From: Eucalyptus grandis
Lineage: Eukaryota > Streptophyta > Magnoliopsida > Myrtales > Myrtaceae
Assembly (NCBI RefSeq): GCF_016545825.1
Contig: NC_052612.1
Span: 43,259,738-43,323,737, forward strand
Reading direction: 5' to 3'
DNA: 64,000 nucleotides
Below the pieces are notes generated by a model, which saw only the letters and a program-made list of their open reading frames with translations, had not been told where the DNA came from and did not search any database. Positions 23,790 to 36,335 of the stretch are shown in pieces (position 1 is the first letter of the stretch; each line of letters opens with the position of its first letter). Made by a program: the position numbers and the translations under genes.

Positions 23790-26700
23790 TTTTATGTCCG
23801 CAAGTAAATGCTTTTTAAAAGACAAAGTCATGCTTGGCAAAAAAGGAAAAAAAGGAGGAGGAGGGGAGGACAAAGTTATGAAGGATAGGATGTCCTTCAA
23901 ATAATTAGCACATATATGTTGCATGAGAGAGAGGAATTAACACGTTGTTGGCATGATGGGCATAACTAATTACAATGTAAACATCATACTAAGACGGGGT
24001 GATATACATGATTTTTGACCTTATTTTTCAAAATCTAAATTATTCAAGTTTAAGTTAAAAGCAATTAGATTTCATGTATCTCTCTTATTGCGCATGCGAT
24101 GTTTGATGCTCTTTGAGCTCCCCATTACAATCTATAAATACGATAATAAACCCGACGTCTCGACGTATATTGTATGCTGCAATTCCCTAATTATACCCAT
24201 TTTTCATATCCTTAGATCAACCCCTCGAGAAATATAATTTTGCTCAAAATCCCATATAGTACCTCACAAAAAATCGATGTGTTTTGTGGTCAATTATACT
24301 TCTATTGATATCCATCAAGTCCATGGGTTTTCCTCTCTTGATTATCAGAAAACATGAAAGCCTTGATTTCTTTGTCAACATTAAAGATCATGAATCTTGT
24401 CATATGGGCTCTCAAATAATTTTTCAACCAAAGAACTGAAACATTAATCATGACATTTCGAAATCTATATTTTTACTACAAGAGAGACCAAGACCAATAA
24501 AGCCCAATCTTTATGATAAAAAGGGAAAAATTAAAAGATTTGACATACTTGGGCTTAGCCTTATCTTCAATTAGATGAATTATTCTAATCTAATTCTACT
24601 TGTGATACTTTCCAATATTCAATCAATGACTTGGAAAATGTCCTCTCAAAAAGAAAAGGGAAAATTTCAGAATCTACCAATGGGCTTTTGCAGGAGATGA
24701 TCCATCTAAACCCAAGGCCAACCCCTCATTTCTATATGCCCATGGCTTTATATTTTCAAGCTATTTGCAAAACAATTTCCCCAAGCGTGGTCAATCAAGA
24801 GAATCCTTGCATGAAAATATATTAATTACCCTAAGTTCAGATGAATATCCCTTTTGTGATAATGACTATTCCAAACATCGGAACAAATAGGTCTCCTAGG
24901 GATACAAGCAAAAACCGGCTATTGTGCGTAAAGTGGCGCGCGGATCGATCCGTTCCGATGTGTACAACACTTTAGAACCAGCCCCGCCTCTAAGAACACG
25001 TACCGAGATACTTCCTAAACATTAAAAAACACTTTGCGTGTACTCTTCCACAACAAGTCTTGAGAAAAGTACCCCGAGCGCACCCGTTCACATCTTCAAA
25101 AGCTACTATAATCTTTCCGAGACAAAGCACGCGGTCGCACCTCAACCGAAGAGCCAAAGATCAAAACGCCACCACAGAAGACATGAAAAACGAAGGAGCA
25201 CTACCCCCCAAAAAGAGCCACCAAATCAAAGGGAAAAGAAGGAGACGATTTCTTCTTAAATTCAAAGGTAAAGGCGACCCGTAGATTACAATTAAAGTCA
25301 CAGTTTGAAGGGCGGGTAAACGGGAGAATGAAAGTTCCATCTTCAACTTCGAGATGGAGGAGGAAAAGCAACGAGCCTTGGTATTGATTTTCCTCCACTC
25401 CACACCATACCCACCGTCCATTACACCTCTTCGTGCAGAAATTTCTAAAAAGGAGGGCAAAAAAACATCTCAAAAAAAAAAAAAAAAAAAAAGAAACGAC
25501 ACATACACACTCACTCGCACTATGTGCAACTTGACTCGGGTTCACTCTCTACACATCACAATACAGCTACAGCAGCAGCAGCAGCAGCAGCAGCAGGGGG
25601 GTCAGGACCTTGTTATTCCCTCCCCATGTTCCAGCCCTCGCAGGTCTCTTTCGTCCTGCTTTGTAGTCAAAAGATTCCCTCTTCCTTTTTCCCCCTTTTA
25701 TTCAACTCCTCTCCGAGAAGCCTAGACTTGGGGAAAAGATTCCTTTCTTGAACTGTGGACACGGGAAGAAAGAAACCACAGTAAGACAAGGATCACACAT
25801 CACGAGCAAGTGAGCACATTTTCCATGTCACGCTCACGCGGGCATCGATTAGATTTATATAATATGTTCTCAGAGGATAAGGTACAAAACAAGAGACAGG
25901 GACCATTAAATGCAAGTAGGTTGCCATTAGAAATGTGTAGGGAAAAGACGAGTCATTCGCAGTATCTGGAAATCTGCTATATATAGGTTCTGCTGGTGAC
26001 TGTTGAATGCTCACAATTCAAGAAGAATATATGCAGAGTAAGAGCTCTTTGAAGGAACTGAGAGAGAACGCATCTCGCGGTTTCCTCTTTATGATATTTC
26101 CGGAATAAGGAGTTCACCCAGAAAAAGTAAGAACCAAGATGTAATCATCCAGCCATTCTTACTAAATCATACAGCTTTTCACCGAAGACGTGACAAAATT
26201 GTAACTTGATGACTGTCGTCTGCAATCTGACTTCCTATAATGGAATGTTTTACCACTTTGAAATTTAGAAGTTAGCCAAATCCCACTTATGAAGTTCTCC
26301 TTGATGAAGCATTTTCCCTAGAATCAGACTTTAAAAGGCTGTACAAGTTTCTAGCAAAATTTTGTCCCCCAAGGAGTGCAGTGCCCCTTAGGTGTACATA
26401 GAAAGTGTGAACATTACAAAAGTAGTTTCGTAGCCAACTCTTGAAACTTATAAGCTTTTAAGACGCACCATTCATCAAGCAAATTACTTTATCCATATTC
26501 CATTTCCAGCATCAAATGTTAGATAGTAAAGTTATTCCACCAAGAAAACCCCATCAAAAGATCATTCATTTTCAAGAAAACAAAGTCATCCAAATATTGC
26601 AGGTTCTTATATAGAAATCACAATCAACATTTAACATGAATAAGCTAGTCTACATGATATTTTCTCCAGCAGCAACACTTCTAATTTCACAGTGACAAGG

Positions 26701-27844
26701 TTGCAAAAGCTAGCCTACTGGATTAGACAAGCTGTATATCTTTCAACCAAAAAAACTAGGGATGCATTTTCTCCTCCAAGTTGATAAATTTGATTGCAGA
26801 AAAACTAATCTTTCTGTATTCTGAATATTTTCTGTCCGACGATTCATTTGTTTATTTTTTCTATATATCAATCAGCAATCCAATTACTGGTTTAGCAACA
26901 ACTCAAGTCTGAGCACCTTTGACTTCACATCTGGACCTATAAAAAAAAAAAACACCTGTAAATCTGATTTCCCTCATCTAATATTCTCTTAAATCTGATG
27001 GATTCAATCAGGGGCCGCAAGATTCACACTCTTAATTATCATATTTAACACGACTGTGATGTAACAACAGACAGGTGCTCTGCTCTGGTGGCGCAACTCT
27101 TCCAAACTCAACCTCTCCTCAACAAAATTACAAGGTCTCTCAACATCTGGCTGAACTCATTGAAGGTCCCGCACCACCAAATACATGGTGATGGGCAAGG
27201 CCACCAGTCAACTCAGAGTACCTAACCAAGCTAAAGATTGCCCCAGACAACCTTTCTTATTATAATGTTAAATATACTAAATTGCCTCATTGCATTGCGA
27301 CAATTAAGCAAAGTCGGTGATAGGAGAAAGAAACGGAGAAATATAGTGTCCCCACAAAAAGCTAAAAGGGCCAAAAAAAAAGCGAGAGAATAACAGGGTC
27401 CCTTCAAATAGTTTCCATCGTGTTTGTTAATGATACTGCTAATGTCTTTATGGCCACAGAATGATGTTAAAGCAAGAATCAATATATGCAAAGCAACAAT
27501 GATCCAAGAAAACACTAGAAGATGACCCATTGACTATCTTAAGCAAAAGGGTTCTCCAGTTCGGCATCCGAAAAAGCAAGTGGATTTTCAGGTTAGAATT
27601 TTTGTCGAAACGGAGCAGCAATGGAAAATCGGAATTTTAGTGGAAAACTTCACTCGGTCACCTAAATTTATTAACTTTAGAATGCGAATCAAACTGGAAC
27701 ACGAGGAAACTCAGATGTTAAGCTATTCAAGTGGCTGATCTTGTGGTCCATGAGAGTGTAGAATAAACCAGTATTCGAGCAAAGAAGAGTAAGAATACAG
27801 CAAGAGCTAACGCTAGAGTGAGGTGATTCTTACCACTTCAAAGC
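23790..27844. other. Gene-poor interval downstream of the GT14 gene
   Basis: About 4 kb without a supported gene. It contains the (CAG)9 tract at 25570, A runs at about 25472-25492, and short frames that lack domains. Immediately after the GT14 stop codon the minus strand reads AAGTG|GTAAGAATC, a good donor, so a 3' UTR intron could extend the transcript into this interval; I cannot locate its acceptor with confidence. Confidence 0.45.
25570..25596. repeat. (CAG)9 microsatellite
   Basis: Nine perfect CAG units followed by a G run. It would read poly-Gln in one frame, but the surrounding frame shows no protein character. Confidence 0.9.
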
Positions 27845-28951
27845 TCAATCCTTGAAGATGACGGTGTCCGCGATCTTCATGAGCGGTTCCAAACAGTCCG
27901 GTGTGAACTTCCGTGCGAAGAAGTACGAATAATTCGACTCGGATTGTCTCAACTCGTGCACGAGCTCCTGGGAAATTTCTTCGGGCTGATACAAATGCGG
28001 ATGCCCATCGAAACTCCCGGTCCAATTCACTCGAGTCAGCGTGTAGTGACTGCAACCCTTTGGATCCGACATTGACAACAGCGTCGGGAAATAGTGCTCT
28101 TCGGGGTAGCAACACTCCTTATTCAAGCAAGGCAATCTGAACTTCTTCCACAGCTTCGTATCTTCAATGACAAGCAACGCGTGCCGCTTCGTGAGCACGA
28201 AGAACTGAGAACCGACCCTGAACTGTTCGAACCGCACTTCTGGGAGCATCACTTGCTCTCCTCGAGCCGTGTAGCGCTCGAACAAATTCGGCTCGTCGGC
28301 TAGGATCTCGATGTAGCTTTTGTACTTCTCCGGGTTTATATAGGCTTTGATGGCGGAGATTGAGTCCCCAAACAGGGCGTCATACATGTACCGAAAGGAA
28401 TGGAGCGGGACGCAGTGCTGCGAGACCAATGCGAAGTAGAAGTTCGCGGGGTCGTCGATGATGGCCTCGGCCAGAAGCCTCCTCGCGGCGGCAATCAGCG
28501 TCGGCGAGGCCCGCTCGGTCTTCTTCGAAGGGAATAGCCGGTTCCGGAAGACCCCATCGGGCGGCGCGAACTTGGAAGAAGGATCCGCGTGGATGTAGAT
28601 GTTGTAGTACCGAGAGTGGCCGCTGAAGAACTTCTCCCAGAGGGGGGAGAAAGAGAGATCGGAGTTGGTGAGGAAGAGAAAGGCGATCTTGGGCCGGGAG
28701 TTGCGGGCCCCGAGGCGGGCGAACTTCGCCGGGAAGGAGCGGGAGGAGGAGGTGGAGGTGGAGGTGGAGGTGGCCGCCGCGTGGGAGGGGGAGCCGGCCC
28801 CGGAGGCGCGGCGGAAGAGGAGGAGGTCGTCGTTCTCGTCGCGGAGGGAGAGGGGGAGGTTCTTGCCGGGGTGAATGCTGGAGAAGAGGAATAACAGGAG
28901 AGAGACGGAGAGCATCAGAGAGAGAACGAGGACATAGGGCGACGTGACCAT
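27845..28951 (-). CDS. GT14 (core-2/I-branching, BC10-like) glycosyltransferase, single exon
   Basis: An intronless 368-residue type II membrane protein. Residues about 4-26 (VLVLSLMLSVSLLLFLF) are the membrane anchor, followed by a Ser/Thr-rich stem. The catalytic domain starts near PKIAFLFLTNSDL and includes YYNIYIHADPS, FALVSQHCVPL and a C-terminal FARKFTPDCLEPL, all typical of plant GT14 (DUF266) proteins. These are Golgi enzymes; rice BC10 affects cell-wall and arabinogalactan glycosylation. Acceptor and donor here are not predictable. The ATG at 28951 was chosen because the open frame extends upstream only through a GTG. The stem coding sequence is GC-rich and repetitive (TSTSTS), unlike the AT-rich surroundings but normal for the family. 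Length is close to that of relatives. Confidence 0.9.
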   Translation of the reverse strand: MVTSPYVLVLSLMLSVSLLLFLFSSIHPGKNLPLSLRDENDDLLLFRRASGAGSPSHAAATSTSTSTSSSRSFPAKFARLGARNSRPKIAFLFLTNSDLSFSPLWEKFFSGHSRYYNIYIHADPSSKFAPPDGVFRNRLFPSKKTERASPTLIAAARRLLAEAIIDDPANFYFALVSQHCVPLHSFRYMYDALFGDSISAIKAYINPEKYKSYIEILADEPNLFERYTARGEQVMLPEVRFEQFRVGSQFFVLTKRHALLVIEDTKLWKKFRLPCLNKECCYPEEHYFPTLLSMSDPKGCSHYTLTRVNWTGSFDGHPHLYQPEEISQELVHELRQSESNYSYFFARKFTPDCLEPLMKIADTVIFKD

Positions 28952-29640
28952 GGCGGGGGAAGGAAAAAAGATCGCTCCTTTACTCGCTTGCTCACTTCTA
29001 GTTTGGAAACCCACGAAGGAATCGCCAAAGGGTGTCTGAAACTCGCGGCTACGCGGTCGTGGGGCGAGCTTGGAGTTCTGGGTTTCAATGGAGGTCGCAG
29101 GTTTTCGCAGGGATTTGGGGTTTCTTGAAGAGGGGAAGGCAAGGAGGAAGAGAGAGGAAAGGGGTTTGGGGTTGTTAGGTATTTAGCAGGAGGAGGAGGA
29201 GGAGGATGATGATGTGATCAATAACGAGACAAATAAAAATAGCAAGATTTAGGGGACAGAGGAGAACGAAAAGGAGAGGGATGATGCAGAAGAAACGAGA
29301 AGGGGTGAAAGGAGAGAGAGAGAGGGGTTGAAGATTAGCTATGCTGAAAGGGACGTGGAGGAGGCCTTTTCTGGGGAGGAGTGAGGGGGAGGAAAACGGT
29401 GGGGGTGGGGGTGAGAATTGAGGGGGTGGCGAAGCAGAGCAAAAGCTGGGCGGTGGCCACACTTGCCAGTGGCTCACTGGCGATGGATTAGAGCACAGAG
29501 GGAGAAAAAGGGTGGGAAGCACCAGTGTGGATGGAGATGGGGTGGGCCTTTAGGCTTTTTACCCCAAGACAGAGGAGAGAGAGAGAGAGATCAGTGTGGA
29601 ATTGTGGATGAGATGGGGTGGGCTTTTAAGCTTTTTACCC

Positions 29641-29670
<30 letters not shown>
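28952..29670 (-). other. 5' leader and promoter region of the GT14 gene
   Basis: Purine-rich on the plus strand, pyrimidine-rich on the minus, with CT-type tracts at about 29300-29325, 29575-29590 and 29641-29669 (GA repeat). Pyrimidine-rich patches are common in plant core promoters and leaders. A segment near 29530-29560 is repeated at about 29600-29645 (GATGGGGTGGGCTTTTARGC), a short direct duplication. Confidence 0.5.
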
Positions 29671-29671
<1 letters not shown>

Positions 29672-29999
29672 CGTCTGAAGTAAGTACTCGTCTAGACCCG
29701 ATCCGTTTTATTTGTATGGAGCGATGCCCTTTTTAACTTTCTGGTCTTTTGAGGTTTCACTGAGTTTTGTCCAGATTGATGAGTACAGCTCAAGGGATCA
29801 AGCTATTTTAAATGAAAAGCTTGCGTTTGTTTCGTGAAAAATATAAATGTAAAAAGTCATTTTCTAGGAAAAGGGACACTATCTTTCCAATGTTTTATTG
29901 AGATTCAAAAATGAACTAAAAATATTTTTTGTGGTTTGATAAGAAAAACCTAATTAATTTTTTTTTAAATAAACATACATTTTTCGAGCGCAAGTCATT

Positions 30000-30851
30000 T
30001 GCGTGTGGGTAGCTAGAAAATTGGACATGAGCACTAGAGCCCTTGGTTCAACCTCAATGGACCCCAATCCATGTGTCAAGGAGATGGGCATGGTCGCCTC
30101 GATCTCGAGCAAGAGCACAAGCGTTGATCCTTGAGTTCACAAAAGCTAAGCCCAAGAATCCGATGCCTATCCTTGAAATCCAAGCTCAAATTCATTAACG
30201 CTAAGCTCGGGTCTACAAAAGGTGGAGTGTAGGACTCCAATGCCCAAGCACAAGAGCTTGATGCTTGTATCCGAATCCCCAACATCTAGCTCTTGAATTT
30301 ATTGAGCCTAGGCTTAGGTACACAAAAATCAAATGGTGTGATGCTAATGTTTGAATCGAAGAATCCAATGTCCGTGCCTAGGTACTCGACACTCAAGCCT
30401 TAGTCCATTAAGGCTACAATCGGAATTTTTGTGCCTATGCTTGGGTCACGAGTACTCATGTCTAAGTCCCCAATGCCTAGGCTTAAGACCCCAACACACA
30501 TCCCCAAAACCACTTATGCTAATGCCTAAGCCATTAAGGTTGAGGCTTGAGAACTCGATCTGTGCCTAGGTCCATTAAGGCTAAGCTTGGGACCCCAACG
30601 CTCATGCCCTAGTCCTCAGTGACTAGGCTCGACCATTAATGTCCCAAGCTAGCCTCAATGAACAACGGACCCGACATCATGGACTTGTGCATTAGCATTG
30701 GGATCTTTGGCCTAACCTTGATGGACTTATGTGTAGGTGCCAAGGACCCTAACCCCAAGGATTGGGGCGTGGGCACCAGGATCTCAGCCTAGCCTTGATG
30801 GACACAAATCTAGTTCTAGGGAACTTGGCTTACCGTTGATGGTTGGGCAAG
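30000..30851. repeat. Degenerate short-period repeat, left of the copia insertion
   Basis: Irregular tandem variants of words such as GCCTAGG, CCATTAAGGCT, AAGCTTGGGACCCCAA and CCTTGATGGAC recur every few tens of bases. There is no long open frame. The same vocabulary resumes at 36336 on the other side of the retrotransposon. Confidence 0.55.
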
Positions 30852-31066
30852 TGAAAGAAGTCGAGAGAGAGGAATTTGAGAGAAAGAATTGTGGGAATTT
30901 TCCTCTGTATTCACTGCTTTGATTCAATGTACATTGTCTTATTGTTATAGTACAAAAGAGTGTACAAAACAAGTAACTAAATATATTACAATTTGTATCC
31001 AGTTAGATACAATACATAATTGATCTTTGAATGATATACTCGAATCTTCTTGCGTATCTTCCAACA
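30852..31066 (-). repeat. 3' LTR of the copia element
   Basis: 215 bp, beginning TGTTGGAAGATACGC on the minus strand and ending TCTTTCA. It is near-identical to 36121-36335. Confidence 0.93.
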
Positions 31067-31080
31067 CTCCCCCTCAAGCT
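31067..31080 (-). other. Polypurine tract of the copia element
   Basis: AGCTTGAGGGGGAG on the minus strand, directly before the 3' LTR. This is the usual copia plus-strand primer site. Confidence 0.85.
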
Positions 31081-31202
31081 GGTGGCTTGTAGATATCCAA
31101 GACGCCTAGCTTGCTTAGAGATACGCGTGCGACTTTGACACAAAGGTTTTGTGAAAATATCCGCCGGTTATTCTTCCTCCGTTCGAATTCCCAATGTCTC
31201 GA

Positions 31203-31460
31203 TTATCCCTTCCCGGATTTTTCCCGTGTGAAATGACAGTCTACTTCTATGTGTTTCGTCCTTTCATGAACAATTGGGTTTGAGGCAAGTTTGAGGGCTG
31301 CATCATTGTCACAAAACAATTTCGTTGGCCCTTGAACTTGTACTCCAAGATCACGAAGTAATCCACGTAGCCACACTATCTCACATGTGGTCTTTGCCAT
31401 TGCCCGATATTCTCGCTCTCCGAGGATAATGAAACAATCGATTGCTTCTTTGTTTTCCAT
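31203..31460 (-). pseudogene. Copia RNase H fragment
   Basis: Recognised from REYRAMAKTTCEIVWLRGLL (the usual S-EAEYRA region reads GEREYRA), the acidic CDNDAALKLA motif and HERTKHIEVDCHF. The frame is broken on both sides relative to the reverse transcriptase. Confidence 0.75.
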
Positions 31461-32017
31461 GAAAGTAAAGAATCCCCAAACTTAACACGAAACCAGCTTA
31501 TGGACCTCCTACTCATCGGACATGTTGCATAATCCGCATCACAATATGTCATGTCATCCTCATATCACATTTCTTGGATAGAAGGATCCCAAGTCCAGAC
31601 ATTTCTTCAAATATTTTACCACTTTGAGTGCAAAGATTCATGTGAGACTCGCTTGGGATTGTGCATGAACCGACGAGGGTTTGAACAACATAAATAATAT
31701 CCGGCCGAGTCATAGTCAAATATATGAGCTTCCCAACTAGTTTCGATAACTCATTGGATCTTTAAGTACAGTGATCAGCCTTTTGAGAGACTCGGCATCA
31801 TAATCTGCTATGGTTAGCTTGATGTTCGCTCAATTGGAATTACAAATGGCTTACATCCCGACAATCCCGCTTCGATATGATTTCCAAGGCAAATTTCCTC
31901 CGGCTGAGGGATATTCCTTGGTCTGATCGAGCAATTTCTATTCCAAGAAAATACTTTGGCAAACCTAGATCTTTTATATGAAAAGTAGAATGCAGGAATT
32001 GCTTGAACTTTTGATGG

Positions 32018-32356
32018 CTATCTCACCATTGCCCATAATCGCATATCATCTACATATATCATCAAGTATATAGATGACGTACCTTTAGTCCATGTGAAAA
32101 CGGCATAATCAAATTTGCTCTGTTGAAAACCAGCAGCTATCAAGGACTCAGAAAATTTTGCATACCATTGTCTAGATGCTTGCTTAAGCCCATATAGGGA
32201 TTTGCATGTTTGCTTAAGCCCATATAGGGATTTGTGGAGACGACATACTTTATTCTCCCCCTGTCTCCATAAACCCTGTGGAATGTCCATATAAATCTCT
32301 TCATCTAGATCTCCATGAAGGAAGGCATTGTGAACATCCATCGATGTAAGGGCCAT
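32018..32356 (-). pseudogene. Copia reverse transcriptase fragment with a 30-bp in-frame duplication
   Basis: Contains [18 protein letters not shown] and the catalytic YVDD motif, both intact. The SLYGLKQ motif is present twice because 30 bp (32181-32210) are repeated directly at 32211-32234, adding ten residues ([10 protein letters not shown]). The frame ends shortly after YVDD, so the domain is incomplete. Confidence 0.8.
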
Positions 32357-32811
32357 TCTCGATAAGTCGCTACGGAGAGGAAGGATCGGACTCGAACATC
32401 TTTAGCCACGGAGAGAAGGTTTCATGATAATCAAACCCTTCTTTCGTGTGAAACCTTGCTACCAACTCCGCTTTGTATCTTTCAACCGAACCATCGCTCG
32501 ATATTTGATCTTGTAAACCCATTTGCATCCGATTGGCTTACGATGCGGAGGTAAACCGACGAATTCCCATGTATGATTATCCATCGGTGCTTCTGCTTTC
32601 ATAGCATTCGCCAACGCTGATCTTTTCTTGTCTCGTCATAACTTGAAGGCTCGCGTTCTTCAGAAATGCGGGTAATGCAACATCTATGTTCCTCGGATAA
32701 TCGATCGAAGGAAACATAAGAAGAAATAGGGAAAAGAATACCTGGTGGATTTCTCACTCCACATATGTAATCTTTAGTCCAAGTTGGTGGACGTGTGGCT
32801 CGTCCTAACGT

Positions 32812-34290
32812 CTAGGATGAATATCGTCGAGAAGATGGTTGGTTTGCTAGAGGCTCCATAGGAGATGACCGAGTCACTTTGAGGTTCCACAGAGATGATT
32901 CTAAAGAAGGTCCTGTATATAAGTGTTGATCCGAGTCCGTTGCTAAAGGTGTTGGTGCCATAGTAGACATAGGATATAGAACATATCTCGGATCATGGGT
33001 AGACTCTTTGATATGATGAGCAAGAGAATGTCCCGCTCTATCTTCGCTTGATTCCTGGGCAGCAAAAGGAAAAGAGTCTTCGTGGAATTGAACATCTCTA
33101 CTAACAAAAAAATCACCTGTAGATGGATCAAACATGCGGTACCCTTTCTGTAGGGTAGGATACCCCATGAATATGCACCGACGAGCTCGTGGACCCATCT
33201 TATCCTTAGGTCCCACTATAGAAGCATAGCACAGGCACCCAAAAATCCTTAGATGACGAAGATCTGGTTTCTTCCCAAAAAGAATTTCGAAAGGACTTCG
33301 ACCGTTAAGAATCTTGGTCGGCATACGGTTGATCAAATATGCTTTGGATCAAAATACAATCTCCCCAAAAAATATCGGAATAGAAGCCGGAACTTTAAAG
33401 ACCGGGCAACTTCCAACAAGTGACGGTGCTTCCTTTCCACTATTCCATTTTGTTGTGGTGTGTAAGTACATGAACTCTCATGTAGAATCCCTTGGGATGA
33501 TAATAAAGCCGTGCATTCATAATTAAAAAATTCTTTTCCATTGTCTGTTTGAATTTTTTGGACAATTTTTCTGAATTGAGTCTTTGTCAAGGAAATGAAT
33601 GTTCTTAAGTGTGACACGACTTGACTTTTGGATTGCATGAGAAAAATCCATGTGGCCCTTGAATGATCATCCACAATGGTAAGAAAGAATCGAGAACCAT
33701 CATTATTTAGAGTATGGTATGGTCCCCATATATCAATATGAAGTAAAGAAAAACATCACCTTACGATCGCGCTTATTGGAAAGGAGGTACGCGATTGCTT
33801 TGCAAGGGGGCAAATATGACATTGAGAATAGGGAAATAAAGAACTATGACCCATTCTAGAATGAAAAATGAAATTTTTATCATTGGTAGTCGAATTACAC
33901 AATGACTGCTATTACAAAGAAATTGATCTAGATGCTTGGCTGAACTTCTCCTTAAAAATAATCCTTCGATAGATTACCCCATCCCATCGGTTTCCCGGTC
34001 GAAAGGGCTCGAAATTGACAACTATCGCATTGAAGGAAACTTGACATGAATTTTCCTTACAGGCTCTAGACACGTATATAAGATTGAATTGGAACTCGGG
34101 AATATATAGGACATTTGTGAGAACAATTTGAGAACTAAGATTAACCGTCCCGATTAGAGTGACGTGAGTAACGTTGCCGTTTGGCAATTGTACTACAATA
34201 GGGTATCTAGTTCTTCATTAATGGCAGTAAATAATTTCTTCTCACATGCAATATGATCATTGGCTCCAGAATCAACAATCCAAGTATTTC
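32812..34290 (-). pseudogene. Copia protease and integrase region, broken
   Basis: The protease active site WIVDSGANDH lies near 34254-34286. A pre-integrase segment (NVLYIPEFQFNLIYVS) falls at 33912-34187. The integrase core retains MDDHSRATW, QTDNGKEF and QQNGIVERKHRH at 33333-33674, so all three catalytic acids remain. Its C-terminal part (FGKKPDLRHLRIFGC) is at 32812-33336 in another frame. Several frameshifts separate the pieces. Confidence 0.78.
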
Positions 34291-34469
34291 TCGATATATT
34301 GTTTATCAGACATGGAGAAATACCGTAAAATCGCTCCCTCTCTTTGGAACTTCTAATTTTTGCGGTGCACTCGCATCAACGCTCATATTCACCATGAGTG
34401 ATGAGTTGATTCGCATCGGTCCGTCCCGTGATCCGATATGCCGCGATATCTCCTTGCCCATTTTTTTGC

Positions 34470-35946
34470 CGGATTTGCCATGCAACTTCCAGCAATTTTC
34501 AACAGTGTGATGAGGCCGCTTGCAAAATTCACAATACAATTTTCCCTTATTTTTTGAACTCGGCCCATAGGAATTAGGCCCATAGGAGTTTGGCCCATGA
34601 GAATTCTGCCCATTCGAATTGGACCGGGAAGAATTCGGCCCATAATTTCTCGTGAAATTCCCGCCGTTGGATCCTTTAATGATAGTGAAATCTCCACCGT
34701 CCCGTATCCGAGGAGTTGCGCGCCCATCGTGGGCCGTCCGATCTAGACGCGTGATCGTGGCCGTCCGAAGAAGTCCCTTTAAAAGGCTTCGTTCGACCGC
34801 AAACCCTAGCACCGCATCTCCTCTCTTCTCTAGGGTTCGCGAACCCCTTTCGATCCTTGCGGCCAAGGCTAGGGTTTCGCCCCTTTCCCTTCGGTTGAGG
34901 CGAGCCTTTGGCTTTCCTCTTGCACAAAGCAAGGAATATACGGCCAATCGAAGGTGCGCGAGCTCCATGGCAAGTATCTCGTGACCGAAATGGAGGTAAG
35001 ATTTGTTAAGAATGAGTAGAAAGCGAGTCGCCTTCTCTCGTCTTTTATCGCCTTGTGTTGTTGGATAGTGGTTTCGGGCCCATCGAGTTTCTCTTCCGCG
35101 CCTCCGGCTCATTCCCGGAGGGCTGAAAGTTTGTTGAAGCACGTCGTCACGTACGTGTTTCCTTGCTTGATTCGGAAAGTGCTTGATGTAGTGAGAAAAT
35201 CCTCGCCCGATCCAAGTTTTCCATACATCTCGTATATTGTCCCAAAAAAAATTTTGAATCCTCCTGGGAGGCAATCCTAACTATTTCGGGTTTATACAAT
35301 TTCCTATCCATGTCCCGACTAACTGATTACACTTTTTCCATTGTCGCCTAATTTCTCATCAATTGGGACCGGATGGTGCCGTCGATGAATCCCTCCTTAT
35401 CTTTTGTTATGAGGGCTCGACGGAAATCACGCGCCCAATTTGAGTAATTCTCCGGCCCTTTGAGGGGGTTGTTGATGAGCTTCAACTCGGGCCGTCGGCG
35501 TTGAGACATACAACATGGCGCGTCGCGGAGTTCGGCGACTCATGGCGGCCGCATAGGAAAAGGTATAAATCCTTGGAAATCCCGCATTGGTTGTAGTCTG
35601 TCCCTCGATTCGAATTCCCAGGTCCGCCTGTCTGCTCAAGGCCGATGGTTGAGCCTCGCCCGCATTGGTTGGTAGGCCTCCACGGCCGCACGCTTTGGTA
35701 ACCCGGCCGTGATGCATTTGGATTTGATCCATGAATCCATGGGTACGGCATCCACGATAAGGAAAGCCGAGAAAGGTAACCCGGATTGAACCGAGCCGGA
35801 TTGGGTTGCCAAAGCGTGTGTTGTGCGTGAATTTGGCTTTGACTGGATTGTTGATCAACTGCCGGATTAATAATGGACTGAGCCGGAGTTGGCGAATCAT
35901 GAGGCGTCACATTACCTTCGGTAGGTGAAGTATGTGGATCTGTCAT
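34470..35946 (-). pseudogene. Copia gag, frameshifted
   Basis: Starts at an ATG at 35946 (MTDPHTSPTEG) and ends in a CX2CX4HX4C zinc knuckle (CEFCKRPHHTVENC) near 34480-34545. Just before the knuckle is a short Gly-Pro-Asn-Ser repeat (GPNSYGPNSYG). At least two frame changes occur between these parts. Confidence 0.7.
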
Positions 35947-36108
35947 GATGAAGAGAAAGTCTGCAGTAACTCTGTTTTGCAGGTTAGAAAAGAATTAGAA
36001 ATCAAGAATTCCTGCCGGATCTTGTTTTGGTTTGCAAGTGAAGCAAAGACCAAGAGCGTAAGACCACGGAAGGCAATTCAAAAAACGCGGAAGCTATGTC
36101 GAACCAAA

Positions 36109-36120
36109 AGCTCGATACCA
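36109..36120 (-). other. Copia primer-binding site
   Basis: TGGTATCGAGCT on the minus strand begins immediately after the 5' LTR. It matches the initiator tRNA-Met complement TGGTATCAGAGC except for one missing base. Confidence 0.85.
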
Positions 36121-36335
36121 TGAAAGAAGTCGAGAGAGAGGAATTTGAGAGAAAGAATTGTGGGAATTTTCCTCTCGTATTCACGCTTTGATTCAATGTA
36201 CATTGTCCTATTGTTATAGTACAAAAGAGTGTACAAAACAAGTAACTAAATATATTACAATTTGTATCCAGTTAGATACGATACATAATTGATCTTTGAA
36301 TGATATACTGGAATCTTCTTGCGTATCTTCCAACA
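36121..36335 (-). repeat. 5' LTR of the copia element
   Basis: 215 bp, same ends as the 3' LTR. The primer-binding site follows directly. Confidence 0.93.

Larger units (their letters stand above)
30852..36335 (-). mobile_element. Ty1/copia LTR retrotransposon, structurally complete, coding-defective
   Basis: A 5484-bp element on the minus strand with two 215-bp LTRs (TGTTGGAAG...CTTTCA), an initiator-tRNA-Met-like primer-binding site and a polypurine tract. It is flanked by the 5-bp target duplication GCAAG (30847-30851 and 36336-36340). Domain order from the 5' end is gag with zinc knuckle, protease, integrase, reverse transcriptase, RNase H, the copia order. LTRs differ by 3 substitutions and two 1-base indels, so insertion was fairly recent. 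Coding frames are interrupted, so it cannot move by itself. Confidence 0.92.

Noticed and set aside
25354..25725. A frame with a poly-Gln run from the (CAG)9 tract
   Set aside because: There is no protein character on either side of the repeat and no splice or start context to support a gene.
28589..28894. A Gly/Glu-rich plus-strand frame opposite the GT14 gene
   Set aside because: It is the reverse complement of the Ser/Thr-rich stem region of GT14. Its composition is an artefact.
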